Shown here: piece by piece, positions 1 through 9,899 of the stretch | How positions within the stretch are numbered: position 1 is the stretch's first letter | Layout: each line of letters begins with the position of its first letter | DNA from: Rapana venosa | Taxonomy: Eukaryota; Mollusca; Gastropoda; Neogastropoda; Muricidae | DNA length: 64,000 nucleotides | Direction: 5' to 3' | Assembly (NCBI GenBank): GCA_028751875.1 | Contig: CM054158.1 | Span: 6,630,861 to 6,694,860 of the forward strand | Program-made: the position numbers and the translations under genes | The notes under the pieces: model-generated | Databases searched by the model: none | The model's input: only the letters and a program-made list of their open reading frames with translations | Told to the model about the DNA's origin: nothing

Positions 1-57
1 AGATGGGTAGAGTTAGTTTGATAATATTAGTAACAAATGAGAAGAGAGAGAATTAAA

Positions 58-130
58 TAAAAATGACAAATTCTTTTTTTTTCGGGGAAATAAATAAGCA
101 CCCTGCGCTCTTTTACATCCAGTCCCCCTT
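58..130 (-). repeat. Dispersed 3' module with (TTGTCA)n-type tail, copy 1
   Basis: Read on the plus strand it starts TGACAAATTC, continues through a T run and ATAAATAAGCAC, and ends near TTTTACATCCAGTCCC. The same series of motifs recurs near 17,390, 33,764 and 42,770 in this orientation and near 18,950, 35,323, 37,335, 49,555 and 60,190 in the other. The hexamer tail (clear at 17,391-17,411) suggests the 3' end of a SINE or LINE. This copy is noisy, with an expanded T run. Confidence 0.5.
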
Positions 131-229
131 ATGGATACATTATAAAAAAAAATTTCATAAAAAAAACCAATACAATACATTCCCCCAAAAAAAGGGAAAA
201 ATTCCCCACACAAAAAAAACCAAAAAAAA

Positions 230-545
230 CCCCCGAAGAGAGAGAGAGAGGAGAGAGAAAGAGAGATGAAGAGAGAGAGAGAGGAGGGGAGAGAGAGAGA
301 GAGAAGGGAGGAAAAAGAGGAGAGAGAGAGGGGAGGAGAGAGAGAGAGAAGCCCAAAAACAAAAAAAATGAAAAAAAAGCAAAAAAAACAAAAAAAAAAA
401 AACAAAAAAACAAAAAAACCCAAGGGCAAAAAAAAAAGAGCAAAAACAGGGGGGGGGGGGGGGGGGAAGAGAGAAAAGGGAAGAGAGAAAAAGAGAGAGA
501 GAGAGAGAGAAAAGGAGAGAGAGAGAGAGAGCGAGTGTGTGTGGT
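230..545. repeat. GA-rich low-complexity tract with A and G runs
   Basis: Degenerate (GA)n on the plus strand, broken by an A-rich stretch at about 355-440 and a run of 18 G at 449-466, ending in a short GTGTGT tract. The Arg/Glu-rich and Ser/Leu-rich frames here are translations of the repeat, not genes. Confidence 0.9.
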
Positions 546-574
546 GTGTGTGTGTGTTTGGTGGCGCGCCCCGG

Positions 575-1440
575 CGCCCCCCCCCGCAACCCCCCCACAA
601 CATTCCCAACCCAACCCCCCAAAATATAAACCCCCAAACCCCAAAAACCCCCAAAACCCCACCCAAAACACCCCAACCCCCTTTTTAACCAACCACCCCA
701 AACCCCCCCCACCCCACCACCTCATCATCAACCCCACCCCATCCCAAAACCCACCATCACCACCACCACCACCACCACCAACACCAACCCCCCCCCACCC
801 CCCACCACCACAACCACACACACCACCCCCCACCACACCCCACCATCCCCCCACCCCCCACCCCCAAAAATCCACCACCCACAAAAAAACATCATCTCCC
901 CACCACCACCACCACCATCCCCAAACCAACCCCCCCTCATCTCACCACCCCACCCCCACCACCACCCCCCCTCCCTCCCACCCCACCCCACCACCACCCC
1001 CACCCCATCACCACCCCCACCACCATCACCCCCACCCCAAATAACCACCCACCACCCCCACCCACCACCACTCACCACCACCACCCCCCCACCAAACCAT
1101 CATATCCCCCCATCCCCCCACCAAACCCCCACCCCACCCCCAAAAACCACATCATCATACCCCCACCACCACCATCCCCACCACACCCCCCCACCCACCA
1201 CCACATCCCCCACCACCCCAAATCACCCCCACCCCCACCACCCCCACCACACCACCCCCAAACCACCACCCCATCACCACCTCCCCACCACCCCCCAAAC
1301 AACCATATCATCCCCACCCCCACCACAACCCCCACCCCCCCACCCCCCCACCCCCACAACCTCTCACCACCACCACCCCCACCCCCACCCCACCCCCCCA
1401 CCACCCCAAACCATTCGCACCTACCAGTTCCCCATTCCAC
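575..1440. repeat. Degenerate (CCA)n / C-A-only tract
   Basis: About 860 bases made almost only of C and A, with occasional T and almost no G. Local units are CCACCA, CCCCA and CATCAT. It is the reverse-strand equivalent of the GGT tract at 15,208-15,550 but longer and richer in C homopolymers. His/Pro/Thr-rich and Gly/Trp/Val-rich open frames across it are artefacts of composition. Confidence 0.9.
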
Positions 1441-1504
1441 CCCCACAACCATGTTCATCTGCAACAATGTATGTTGGCATTTACGGTTTGTTTTGGGTGA
1501 TACA

Positions 1505-1700
1505 TGTATACTACTAAACTACTACTGCTGCTGCTATACTATACTACTGTGTGCTGCTCATGCTGCTGCTATATCTGTCCCATATGCTGCGGCTACTAAA
1601 TCTCCTGCCCTACTACTACTATACTATATACACTACTATCTGCGCTGCTTTGTACTAACTATTACTAGCTACGCTACTGCTACTATACTATATACTAAAG
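1505..1700. repeat. CTA/CTG trinucleotide tract
   Basis: Imperfect runs of ACT, CTG and CTA (for example CTACTACTGCTGCTGCT near 1,520) interrupted by short TATA pieces. It is followed by a GA/CA-rich low-complexity stretch at 1,730-1,965. No coding signal is visible. Confidence 0.75.
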
Positions 1701-1965
1701 TTTTTTTTTGTTCATCTTTTAAATGGGAAGCAGGAGAAAGAGAGGGGAGACGACAGCAGACAGACAGAAAAGAAACAGAGAATAGAGACAGAGAGACAGA
1801 GAAAAGGAAAGAGAAAAAGAGAGAGAACAAAACAACAATAGCCCCACACCAGACACAGACACAACACAGACGCACGCACCACGCAGTCAAAATTCAAGAA
1901 ATGAAGGACGTAAATTGAAGTCAAAAACAACACACACACACCACACACACACCCCCCAAACACGG

Positions 1966-2150
1966 ATACAAAAAGACAGGGGCTGAAAAAATGTTACGCG
2001 TCATTCCCTACACAGCCATTTGACAAGGGATGACCCAAATTTCCTTGAAGAAATAAAAGGTCAGGAAAAGTTCATATGGGCGGATTACGAAATTTCCGTA
2101 ACGAAATTTATTTTGAAAGGTAGAAAATCGACATCACATTTTTGAGAACT
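1966..2150. other. Unassigned spacer
   Basis: Mixed-composition sequence between the simple repeats and the 3' end of the first LINE. I see no open frame, RNA or repeat motif in it. Confidence 0.5.
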
Positions 2151-5100
2151 TATTTTTTATCTCTTTCCATGTCCCCGGACACAAGGCGCCAAAAAAATCC
2201 CCCCCACCCTTTCGTCTTGGGCAAGCCAGCCTTTTCATTCCGGGTTTGGGCCCGCTCCTCATCTTCCTTACTGTCCCCCCCAAGGCCGGTGGTCGCTCTT
2301 TTCCCTCTTCCAGGGTGGTGCCTCTCAGGCTTTGGGGGGGGTCTGTTTTCCCCATTCGGAGGAGTGTCCCCCCACCTCCATCGCCGTGTTTTACCCCCCA
2401 CAATTTTTGTTAATCCGTGCGCTTTGATATTTCCCCTTTTGGGTGACGCTGCCCCAGTGAATTTTTCGGATTGGGCAAGACCCCTTCCCTTAAAAGCCTT
2501 GAGCCTGCTTCAATCTTCGTTTTGGGTTTTTCCTGTCTCGGGGTTTAAGGATACTGAGCGACATTGGATTGTAGATCTTAACTTGATTTTGGTGGCAGGA
2601 CAGTTGATTCCAAAGTTTTTCAACCCAAAAATGCCCGGGCTGCAATTCCTTCCGGTTGAAATTCTTTCTAAATGTTATGTCGGCGGGGATGTAGCTGCAG
2701 GTTTTTGAGTGTTTACCCCCCTTGAGCTGGCTCGCACCGGTCTTTTTGCACTCTTTGTCGTAACTTTCATGATCTTGGTCTTGCGGGTGAATCTGGATCC
2801 CCGCTGCTGGTTTTTTGGAATGTGAGTTTTTTTTGGTTTTTTTGTGCATGCGACGAGTGCAATTCGCGGCAAAGTCACAGTCTTCAAGCCTGGCTGTCAG
2901 GCCCATCCAGCCCTCTGCCCTAGCGCTGGTGGCCCTCCTCATCACCAGTCGGTGCGACAAGGAAAATTGTCGGCGAGATCACGCAACTTGTCTGACCCCT
3001 GTCTGCACGTGGAACCATTCGCTTGCTGTCCATCATGTCGCACACAGCACTGGTTATCTGCGTACATGTCCTGTAGAATGTTGATGACTTTCAGAGGAAA
3101 TCTAGGCTTCCAGATTGTCCACAGCAAAGGTTGAAGGATGTGTCAAAGCCTTTGGAAATCGACATAGTTGATGTAGAGTGATGAGTGCCATTCGATGGAA
3201 TGTTCCACAAATGTTCGTATAATAGAACAAAGATCTGATCTGTGCAGTTCTCCCGCTTCTGAACCCTGCCTGCTCTTCCCGTAGGGTTCTCTCGTATGGC
3301 TTGCCTCTACGCTGTAGAAAAGGAACAGGCAAAAGATCATCCGGGGACAGAGAGCAAGGTGATTCCACGCAATTGCCTCACTCTGAGAGGTTCGCCCTTT
3401 TGGATTGTTTCACTATGATGCCTTTCTTCATGTGTCTGGAAACCTTCCCCTTCCCAAACTTTGTGAATAATTTTGTTTAAGTCTTTGCGCTCGTTTGGGT
3501 CTGCCTTCAACATGTCTGACGTGTTTATGTCCTCACCTGGTGCATGTTGCCTTTTGTTTGCATGATGGCTTCCACAATTCCTGCTGAGTGATGCCATCCA
3601 CGTCTCATCTCTTATCTTGAAACCATGTCTTCTGGATAGTTGCTTCCTCATCTGGGTTGGTCTGTTCAAAGTCTCTCTAACGGTTCTGCACTATCTGTTG
3701 AGGTTGGTCTATGTCTCTTGTCAAAACCTTTCCCGGTTCTTGTTCTTCACTACAGTGGTTTTGCTGGTGAATCCCACTGTTAGGGGCGTGGTGATCTTGT
3801 AGACGGGTCCTCGAGTCTCCTTTTTCTGCTTCGGGTTTGCGGCCTCTGCTGCCAAAGTTGTCTGGCAACTGTTTCCTTGTCTCTCCTTGTGCTCTTCTTC
3901 CACTCTTTGTTTTTCTCTTTGTATGTTTCGGGAATGTTCGTCTATCGTTTTCCGTTCAGTGAGCTTCCAAGTATTGCTATTTTCTCTCCTCTATGAGTTG
4001 CCATGGTGGTGCTGTTATCCATCCTTCTTTCTCTCTTTTCTGTGCCCAGTACAACTTTGCTGGTGTCTATGAAAAGCTATCTGTCGTTTACGTATAGGGC
4101 ATTGATGTCAATCTGCAGGTTTTTTTTGCGGTTGTGTTGTCCAGGACTTGAAATTGGTGGGAAAGCTCAACAGTAAACTGACTTTTCACTGCCTCACTGT
4201 TGAGTTTTCCTTGAGTCAAAGAGTTGCTCATTTTCTTTTTTTGTGTTCTCTTGGCTTTAGCTGGAGTCTGACAACACAAGATGGTGATCCTGCAACGTAA
4301 GCTCCCTAATGGCTCTCACGTCCTTCATGGTGCTTCTCCATTCTGGTTGATGGCCATGTGGTCTATCTGGTGCTGGATCTTCCATCTGGTGTTACCCATG
4401 TCAATATAATGGATGGTTTTGGGTTGGAAGGATGGTACCACTATCACTAACCGTTTCCAAGACATGTATCTGCAACAACGCTGTACATTGTCGTTTCTAT
4501 TTCCACACCTCTCTCCAGCAAGTTTCGTACCGGTATCTCCACCTCCAAATTCGCATTGAAGTCTCCATGAGAAGTAGGTGTCGTGCTGTGGTGTCTTGTC
4601 TATTTGTTCTGTAAGATGGTGTAGAACAAGTCTTTCTCTCCTTCGTGGCTTGCTCTGTTGGTGCGTTAACACTGGATGATGGTGGTCTTGGTATATTTGG
4701 AGAAGAATCTGGCTGTGATGATTCTTGAGTTGACTGCTCACATCCTTTAAGCTCTTTCTTGCCTCCTTGTCCATGATGGATCCCACTCCGTCTGATGTGG
4801 CCCATCCGTGCGACCAGAATAGCACACTGTCTCTTCCTGAGCCAGAGGGTCATGATGCAGAGGTCACGTCCACTCATCTCACTGTTCACATGGATGTTAA
4901 GCCTTATATTTCGTCATCTCTTAACAACCAGCGCTGTCTTTCCGGGCTTCATACATCGTTTGCACTTTTCCAGGGCTCCCACTCTCAAATCCTGTTGGCT
5001 TGCCCAAGGACATCGTAGGATAGTGGTTTCCTTTCGGCTTTCACCACTTTCGTCATTAACAATGCCTGGCGCATCTGTCCTGAGCTTGTCCCCAAGATTT

Positions 5101-5210
5101 GATTTATATTAAAATTCTTGTTGGCGTTTCTGTAGCAGGTTTTTTTGGATGTGGGGGTTGCTGCCCAAAGCAAAACCTTTCCCCTATTTCTCATCCTGGA
5201 TCTAGACCAT
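2150..5210 (-). mobile_element. RTE-like non-LTR retrotransposon, decayed, near full length
   Basis: About 3.05 kb on the minus strand, matching the usual 3.2-kb single-ORF layout of RTE-type LINEs. Reading from 5,210 down: a leader with WAATPTSKK shared with the LINE at 6,095; an AP-endonuclease domain at about 4,990-4,325 with GVGSIMDKEARKSL and NQIDH-type motifs; then the RT. RT landmarks are RGITLLSVPG (near 3,345), LREEQAGFRSGRTAQI (near 3,260), a palm region near 2,880 where the expected FADD is degraded to FAAN, and a C-terminal RRWRW region near 2,370. Many frameshifts and stops break the frame, so it is a dead copy. It lies head to head with the plus-strand copy at 6,095. RTE is my best clade call; a related clade is possible. 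Confidence 0.8.
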
Positions 5211-6094
5211 GCAAACGGCTGGGTTCTTGTTATGTGTAAATGGATCTAAAGTTTCACTAATTCATTATATTTGAATAGGGCATTTAAATAATCTGCCTGT
5301 TTATGCTGAACCAAATTGTTTTGATTATTTGCTTTTTCTAATTCAATATTTGATTGTATTTCTTACTGATGAACTATTATTGAAAACATTGTAACCAAAT
5401 GCTTCTGCTTTTTGAATTATGATTGGAAATCTAGTTTTTCAATTTGATTGGATATGTTGGAAGTGAATTCCACTTTTCATTTCAGTAGCTTTCTTCCAAA
5501 CTTTATGTAAATCCTTGGATTTTGATACTTCATTTATACAGAATTCTGTCCTATACTTGTTTTTTGCCTGAGCTATTTTCTTGTACATGAGGTTTTAGCA
5601 TACTTCACAAAATAAAGTTTTCTTTGATGATCTTTTAACCATATTTGAATTCGTTCTGTTATGGTTTACTGCATCCTCAACATGTTTTATCCACCACCTA
5701 TTGGCCAAATGCTTTCCATTCTGTTGCTTTGTGTTGGGAATAGAAAATCAGCTGCATGTATGAGTTTTGTCACAAAATTGGAATAAATTATCTACATCAG
5801 CCTCTTCAATCGTTTCAATATAGTGCCTGAAGGATTGATTAAAAAGAACTCCAGTCAGCCAATTTATATCGAAATTTAGGAATTTTATCCTCAATATGTG
5901 TTAAGTCTGATGTTGCAAGGTCCTCAAATGACAACGTAATAGCACAATGATCACTTCAAGAACAATCCTCTTCAACATTCCAATCGCAATTGATAGCTAA
6001 ACCTGGAGATATTAGTGTTAAATCAATAGCACTTGGTTTACAACTAGAAACATAAGGAATTCTGGTTACTCTACCATCATTCAACTCTGCCATT
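5211..6094 (-). mobile_element. Jockey/CR1-like LINE, endonuclease 3' half and linker (downstream part of a split element)
   Basis: On the minus strand, 6,094 to about 5,940 encodes the C-terminal half of an exonuclease-endonuclease-phosphatase domain: ELNDGRVTRIPYV, then PSAIDLTLISPGLAINCDW, then the catalytic SDHCAI motif at about 5,950. A basic linker follows with WWIKHVEDAVNH near 5,690 and YKKIAQAKNKYR near 5,590, typical of the region between endonuclease and RT. No RT is present before the element meets the RTE-like LINE at 5,210. The N-terminal half of the same endonuclease lies at 9,290-9,900, separated by the plus-strand RTE insertion. Confidence 0.8.
6091..6094. repeat. Left target-site duplication CATT
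   Basis: CATT directly left of the RTE-like LINE 5' end, matching CATT at 9,290-9,293. Only 4 bases, so it could be chance alone. It is supported because removing the insertion and one CATT restores the host LINE reading frame. Confidence 0.6.
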
Positions 6095-9000
6095 GCTGGT
6101 CCCAAGCCCAGATGAGAAAGGAGGAGGGTTGAGCGTGGGGCTAGCAACCCCACTCCATAACAACAAAGCTTGCTACAGAAATGCCACACAACAGACCAAG
6201 AGAACTACTGCCTTTCCCCTGTGATTGAGGAAGGTCCTGGCCAGATGATGTATGAGGCTGTGTGGTGAAAGCCGTAGTCTACCAAAGCAACAAGCCCGAC
6301 CCCCCTTTTATCCACCAGGACCATCAAGTGGGAACATGAAATGTGAGGACCATGTATGAGAGGGGAAATCAATAACACAAGTAGCAGCAGAGATGAAAAG
6401 CTACAACCTCACATTGCTTGGCATCAGTGAGACCCACTGGACACAGTCAGGACAAAGGAGACTGCTCACTGGAGAGATGCTGCTTTATATTCTGGCCACG
6501 AAGAAGACAACCCTCCACACACAGAAGATGTAGGCTCATGTTGTCAAGACCTGCATAGCAAGCCCTGATAGGATGGGAAGCACATGGATCAAGAATCATC
6601 TGGCATCCTTCAGGACTAAGAAGAAGAAGATCAGAATAAACATCATCCAGTGTGCCAACTAATGACCGGGGTGAAGAAGCCAAAGATCAATTCTACAACA
6701 GACTGCAGAACGTCATTGCCAAGTACCCAGAAAAAGATATAAACATCCTCATGGGTGATTTCAATGCCAAGATCGGCACAAGACAACATCGGGATGTGAG
6801 GAAATGCAGTGATGGGAATGACTCGATTAAGAGTGATGATGAGAATGGCGAGAAGATTTGCTGACTTTCTGTGCTTTCAACAATCTGGTAATCAGTGCAG
6901 CATTTCCCCCCACTGAAGAGTACATAAGAGAACACCTGGGTATCACCAAATCATGGGACTGAGAACCAGATCAACCATATCTGGCATTGCAAGGAACTTC
7001 AGATCTCTACGGATGTAAGGGTGAAAAGGAGGGCAGGACGTTTGCATCTGACACCAAATTTTCGGTAGCAGGCTGATGCTAAAGCATGAAAGAAGAACTG
7101 GATGGATAGTAAACAACAAAGAGGCAGAAGTACAACACCAGCTGCTGAAAAGACTCAACGATAAAGGAAGATTCAAGCAGTCCCTCACCAACACGTACCA
7201 AGTACTACAAGAACTGCTTGAGTAGAGACTGACATCGAGAGCCAGTGAAGAAAAAGTGAAAGAGACACCTGACTGTCAAACTTGTAGGAAGTAGTGGGCC
7301 CAAGAGGACACCAATAGAAGGATTAATGGATATCGGCAGTCACAATGGAAAATATTGAAAAGAGAAAGCAGAAAGAAAGCAGCAGAAAACAACAGCCGGA
7401 CAAGAGCAGCAAAGGCCAAGCACAAAGCAGACTTCACAGAGCCAAACAGAGAAGTTCAGAGGAGCGCAAGAACAGACAAGCACAAGTACATCGACCAGCC
7501 TGGCAGAGGAAGCCGGAAGCAGCAGCCAGTAACAAACATGAAGTGCTTGTATGACACATAAGAAACTCTCAGGGAAGTACAGCAGGCCTGAGAAGCATCA
7601 AAGACAGAAAGGAAACACAATCCTGGGAACAGAGGGCAACTGAAACAGTGGAGTGCACTTTGAGGAACTCTGAACAGATCACGTCCCTTCAAACCCGGAC
7701 ATCGACCCTGCTGATAGAGACCTAGACATCAACTTGTGAGCAACCAAACAGGGAGGATGATCAGGAAAGCCATAATATGTGAGTAATGCAAGGCAGCAGG
7801 GGATTTCGGACAACATCCCAGACAGAAGCACTCAAGACAGACCTGGATGACCACGGTAGAGATGCTGTACCCTCTCTTGGAAGATTTGGAGAGGAGGAAA
7901 GTACCATCAGACTGGAAGGGAGGGTCTACCTAATTCAGGGTACCCAAGAAAGGGAGACCTCCAGCAACTGTGCCAACTATAGTGGGATTAATGCTTTTTC
8001 TGTGCCAGGAAAAGTCTTTAAACAGGATCCTCCTCGACTGAGAATGAAAAATGCAGTGACCCTCTCCTCCGAGACCGCAGGCGTGCTTTCCGCCAGAACA
8101 GATCATACGTAGATCAGATTGCCACCTTGCGCATCATCGTTGAACATACTTTAGAGTGGAACTCATCTTTATACATCAACTTTGTTGGGATTATAAAGAA
8201 AGCATTATTTGCAGGGTGGACGCAACACCCTCTGGAAATTGCTTCGCCACATGGAAGTGCAACCAAACTGGTCAAACTTGATCAAGAAATTCCTATGAAA
8301 GACATGACATCCCAGGGTGGTCCATGGAAGGACAACTCACAAAAAAGCTTTGAGGTGAAGACCGGAGTCAGACAAGGCTGTCTCCTGTCACCTTTCATCT
8401 TCCTCCTGGCGATTCGATTGGACCATGAAGACTTCAACGGCCATACAGAAGAAAGGGATCCAGTGGACCTGTGGGACCAGCTGGATGATCTACTTTGCAG
8501 GACGACTGGCCCTGCTTTCCACAGCTGCCCAACAGATGCAGGACAAGTACTCAGAACTAGGCAGCCCCCTATCTACAAGTTGTTCAAGGATCCATGAAGC
8601 AAAACCAAGATTCTCAAGATCAACGCAGTGAGTGAGGACCCAGTCACACTAAATGGGAAGGAGTGGAGCAGTGGAGACATTCACTTACCTGGGTAGCATC
8701 ATTATCAAGCAGGGCGACACAGACCAGACGTCAGAGCAAGAATGGGCAAGGGATGTGGGCAGCGTACTTGCAGCTGAAGAACATCTGGAGCTGAAATGTG
8801 TGTCGACCCGCACAAAGCTCAGGATGTTCAACACCAAACGTCAATTCAGTCCTACTATTGGTGCGGAGGAATGGGAGGACAACAAAGACCACCATAGACA
8901 AGTTGCTAGACCTTCATCAACAGCTGCATGAGACGAATCCTCCTGATCCTCTGGCCCGACACCCCTGCAAGCAGACCTGTGGAAATCAGTACCAACCAGC

Positions 9001-9289
9001 TGCCAAGCCCGAAATGAAAATCGGCGCAGGAGATGGATTGGGATTGGGCATCACCCTGAGGAAAAACCCAGGCCTAGCAACATCACAAGCAGGCACTATC
9101 ATGGCACCCAGGGAAACGAAAAAAGAGGAAGGCAAGAAACACTGGCGAGGAGACCTTGAGGCAGAATCCAGCAAAGATGGGATATACCTGGAGACAGCTG
9201 GAGAGAATAGCCCAGCGACAGGGACTTGGCGGACTGTTTGTCGGCTGGCCTATGCTCCAAGGGGAGTGATGGCCTAAGTAAGTAAGCTA
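6095..9289 (+). mobile_element. RTE-like non-LTR retrotransposon, decayed, full length with both junctions
   Basis: A 3,195-base element. The 5' leader (GCTGGTCCCAAGCCC) and following SNPTP region match the minus-strand copy ending at 5,210. Endonuclease motifs: YNLTLLGISETHWTQSGQ near 6,400 and INILMGDFNAKIG near 6,745. RT motifs: RGINAFSVPGKVF near 7,990, RIIVEHTLEWNSSLYINF near 8,130, VKTGVRQGCLLSPF near 8,355, a degraded FADD region near 8,490 and FTYLGSI near 8,680. C-terminal features are TWRRDLEAE-like sequence near 9,150 and a terminal LCSKGSDG-like end near 9,260. It ends in a TAAGTAAGTAAG tail, as expected for this type. Frameshifts are numerous, so it is inactive. It interrupts a minus-strand LINE. 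Confidence 0.85.
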
Positions 9290-9293
9290 CATT
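9290..9293. repeat. Right target-site duplication CATT
   Basis: CATT immediately after the TAAG tail of the RTE-like LINE, pairing with 6,091-6,094. Confidence 0.6.
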
Positions 9294-9856
9294 AATTCAT
9301 AAGAAAGCTTTGATCCTCTGATAATTTTTCGACCAATCAGTTGCTGTGATAGTAGAGCACCCAGATTCCTAAAAGGAGCATGGTAATTGAATATCGCCAG
9401 ATAATCCATTTATGTTTTGTGATGTCTGTGTTTTTTAACCAGTCAGTGTTGTCATTTTTTGGACCTTGAGGGTAATATACAGAAGACATATATTTAATAT
9501 GTCATACTTTGTTTAAATTTGACTGTCACCCCTACATGATATATATATGTGTATGTTGCATATAGGAGGGGATAAACACAAGTTCATCATACTCTAAGCC
9601 CTGCCTATCTTAATTTTGGCATATTTTTACTTTAGAATTTTGTATCACCGTGACACTGTGTGTGGGTAATAATAATTTGTTGGATTTAAGCATTTTTGCT
9701 TATCCACTTCAGGATTGAATGTGCTAATATTGTGTAATTATCAGTAGTTAAAAACTGTGTAAAACCCAACAAGTTGGTGGCTATGCTGCCAGCATTCCAC
9801 TGCAAGATTTTTACACCTCTAGAACATTGTAATGACATGACCAAGTTTTTTGTGTC

Positions 9857-9880
9857 CCCCCCCCCCCCCCCCCCCCCCCC
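9857..9880. repeat. Poly-C run
   Basis: An uninterrupted run of over 20 C on the plus strand. Its length is probably unreliable. Confidence 0.9.
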
Positions 9881-9899
9881 ACCCCATGGTGTAGAACTT

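Noticed and set aside
13..929. Long minus-strand frames rich in Ser/Leu/Phe or Gly/Trp
   Set aside because: They translate GA and CCA simple repeats; no domain, no start context, all frames open.
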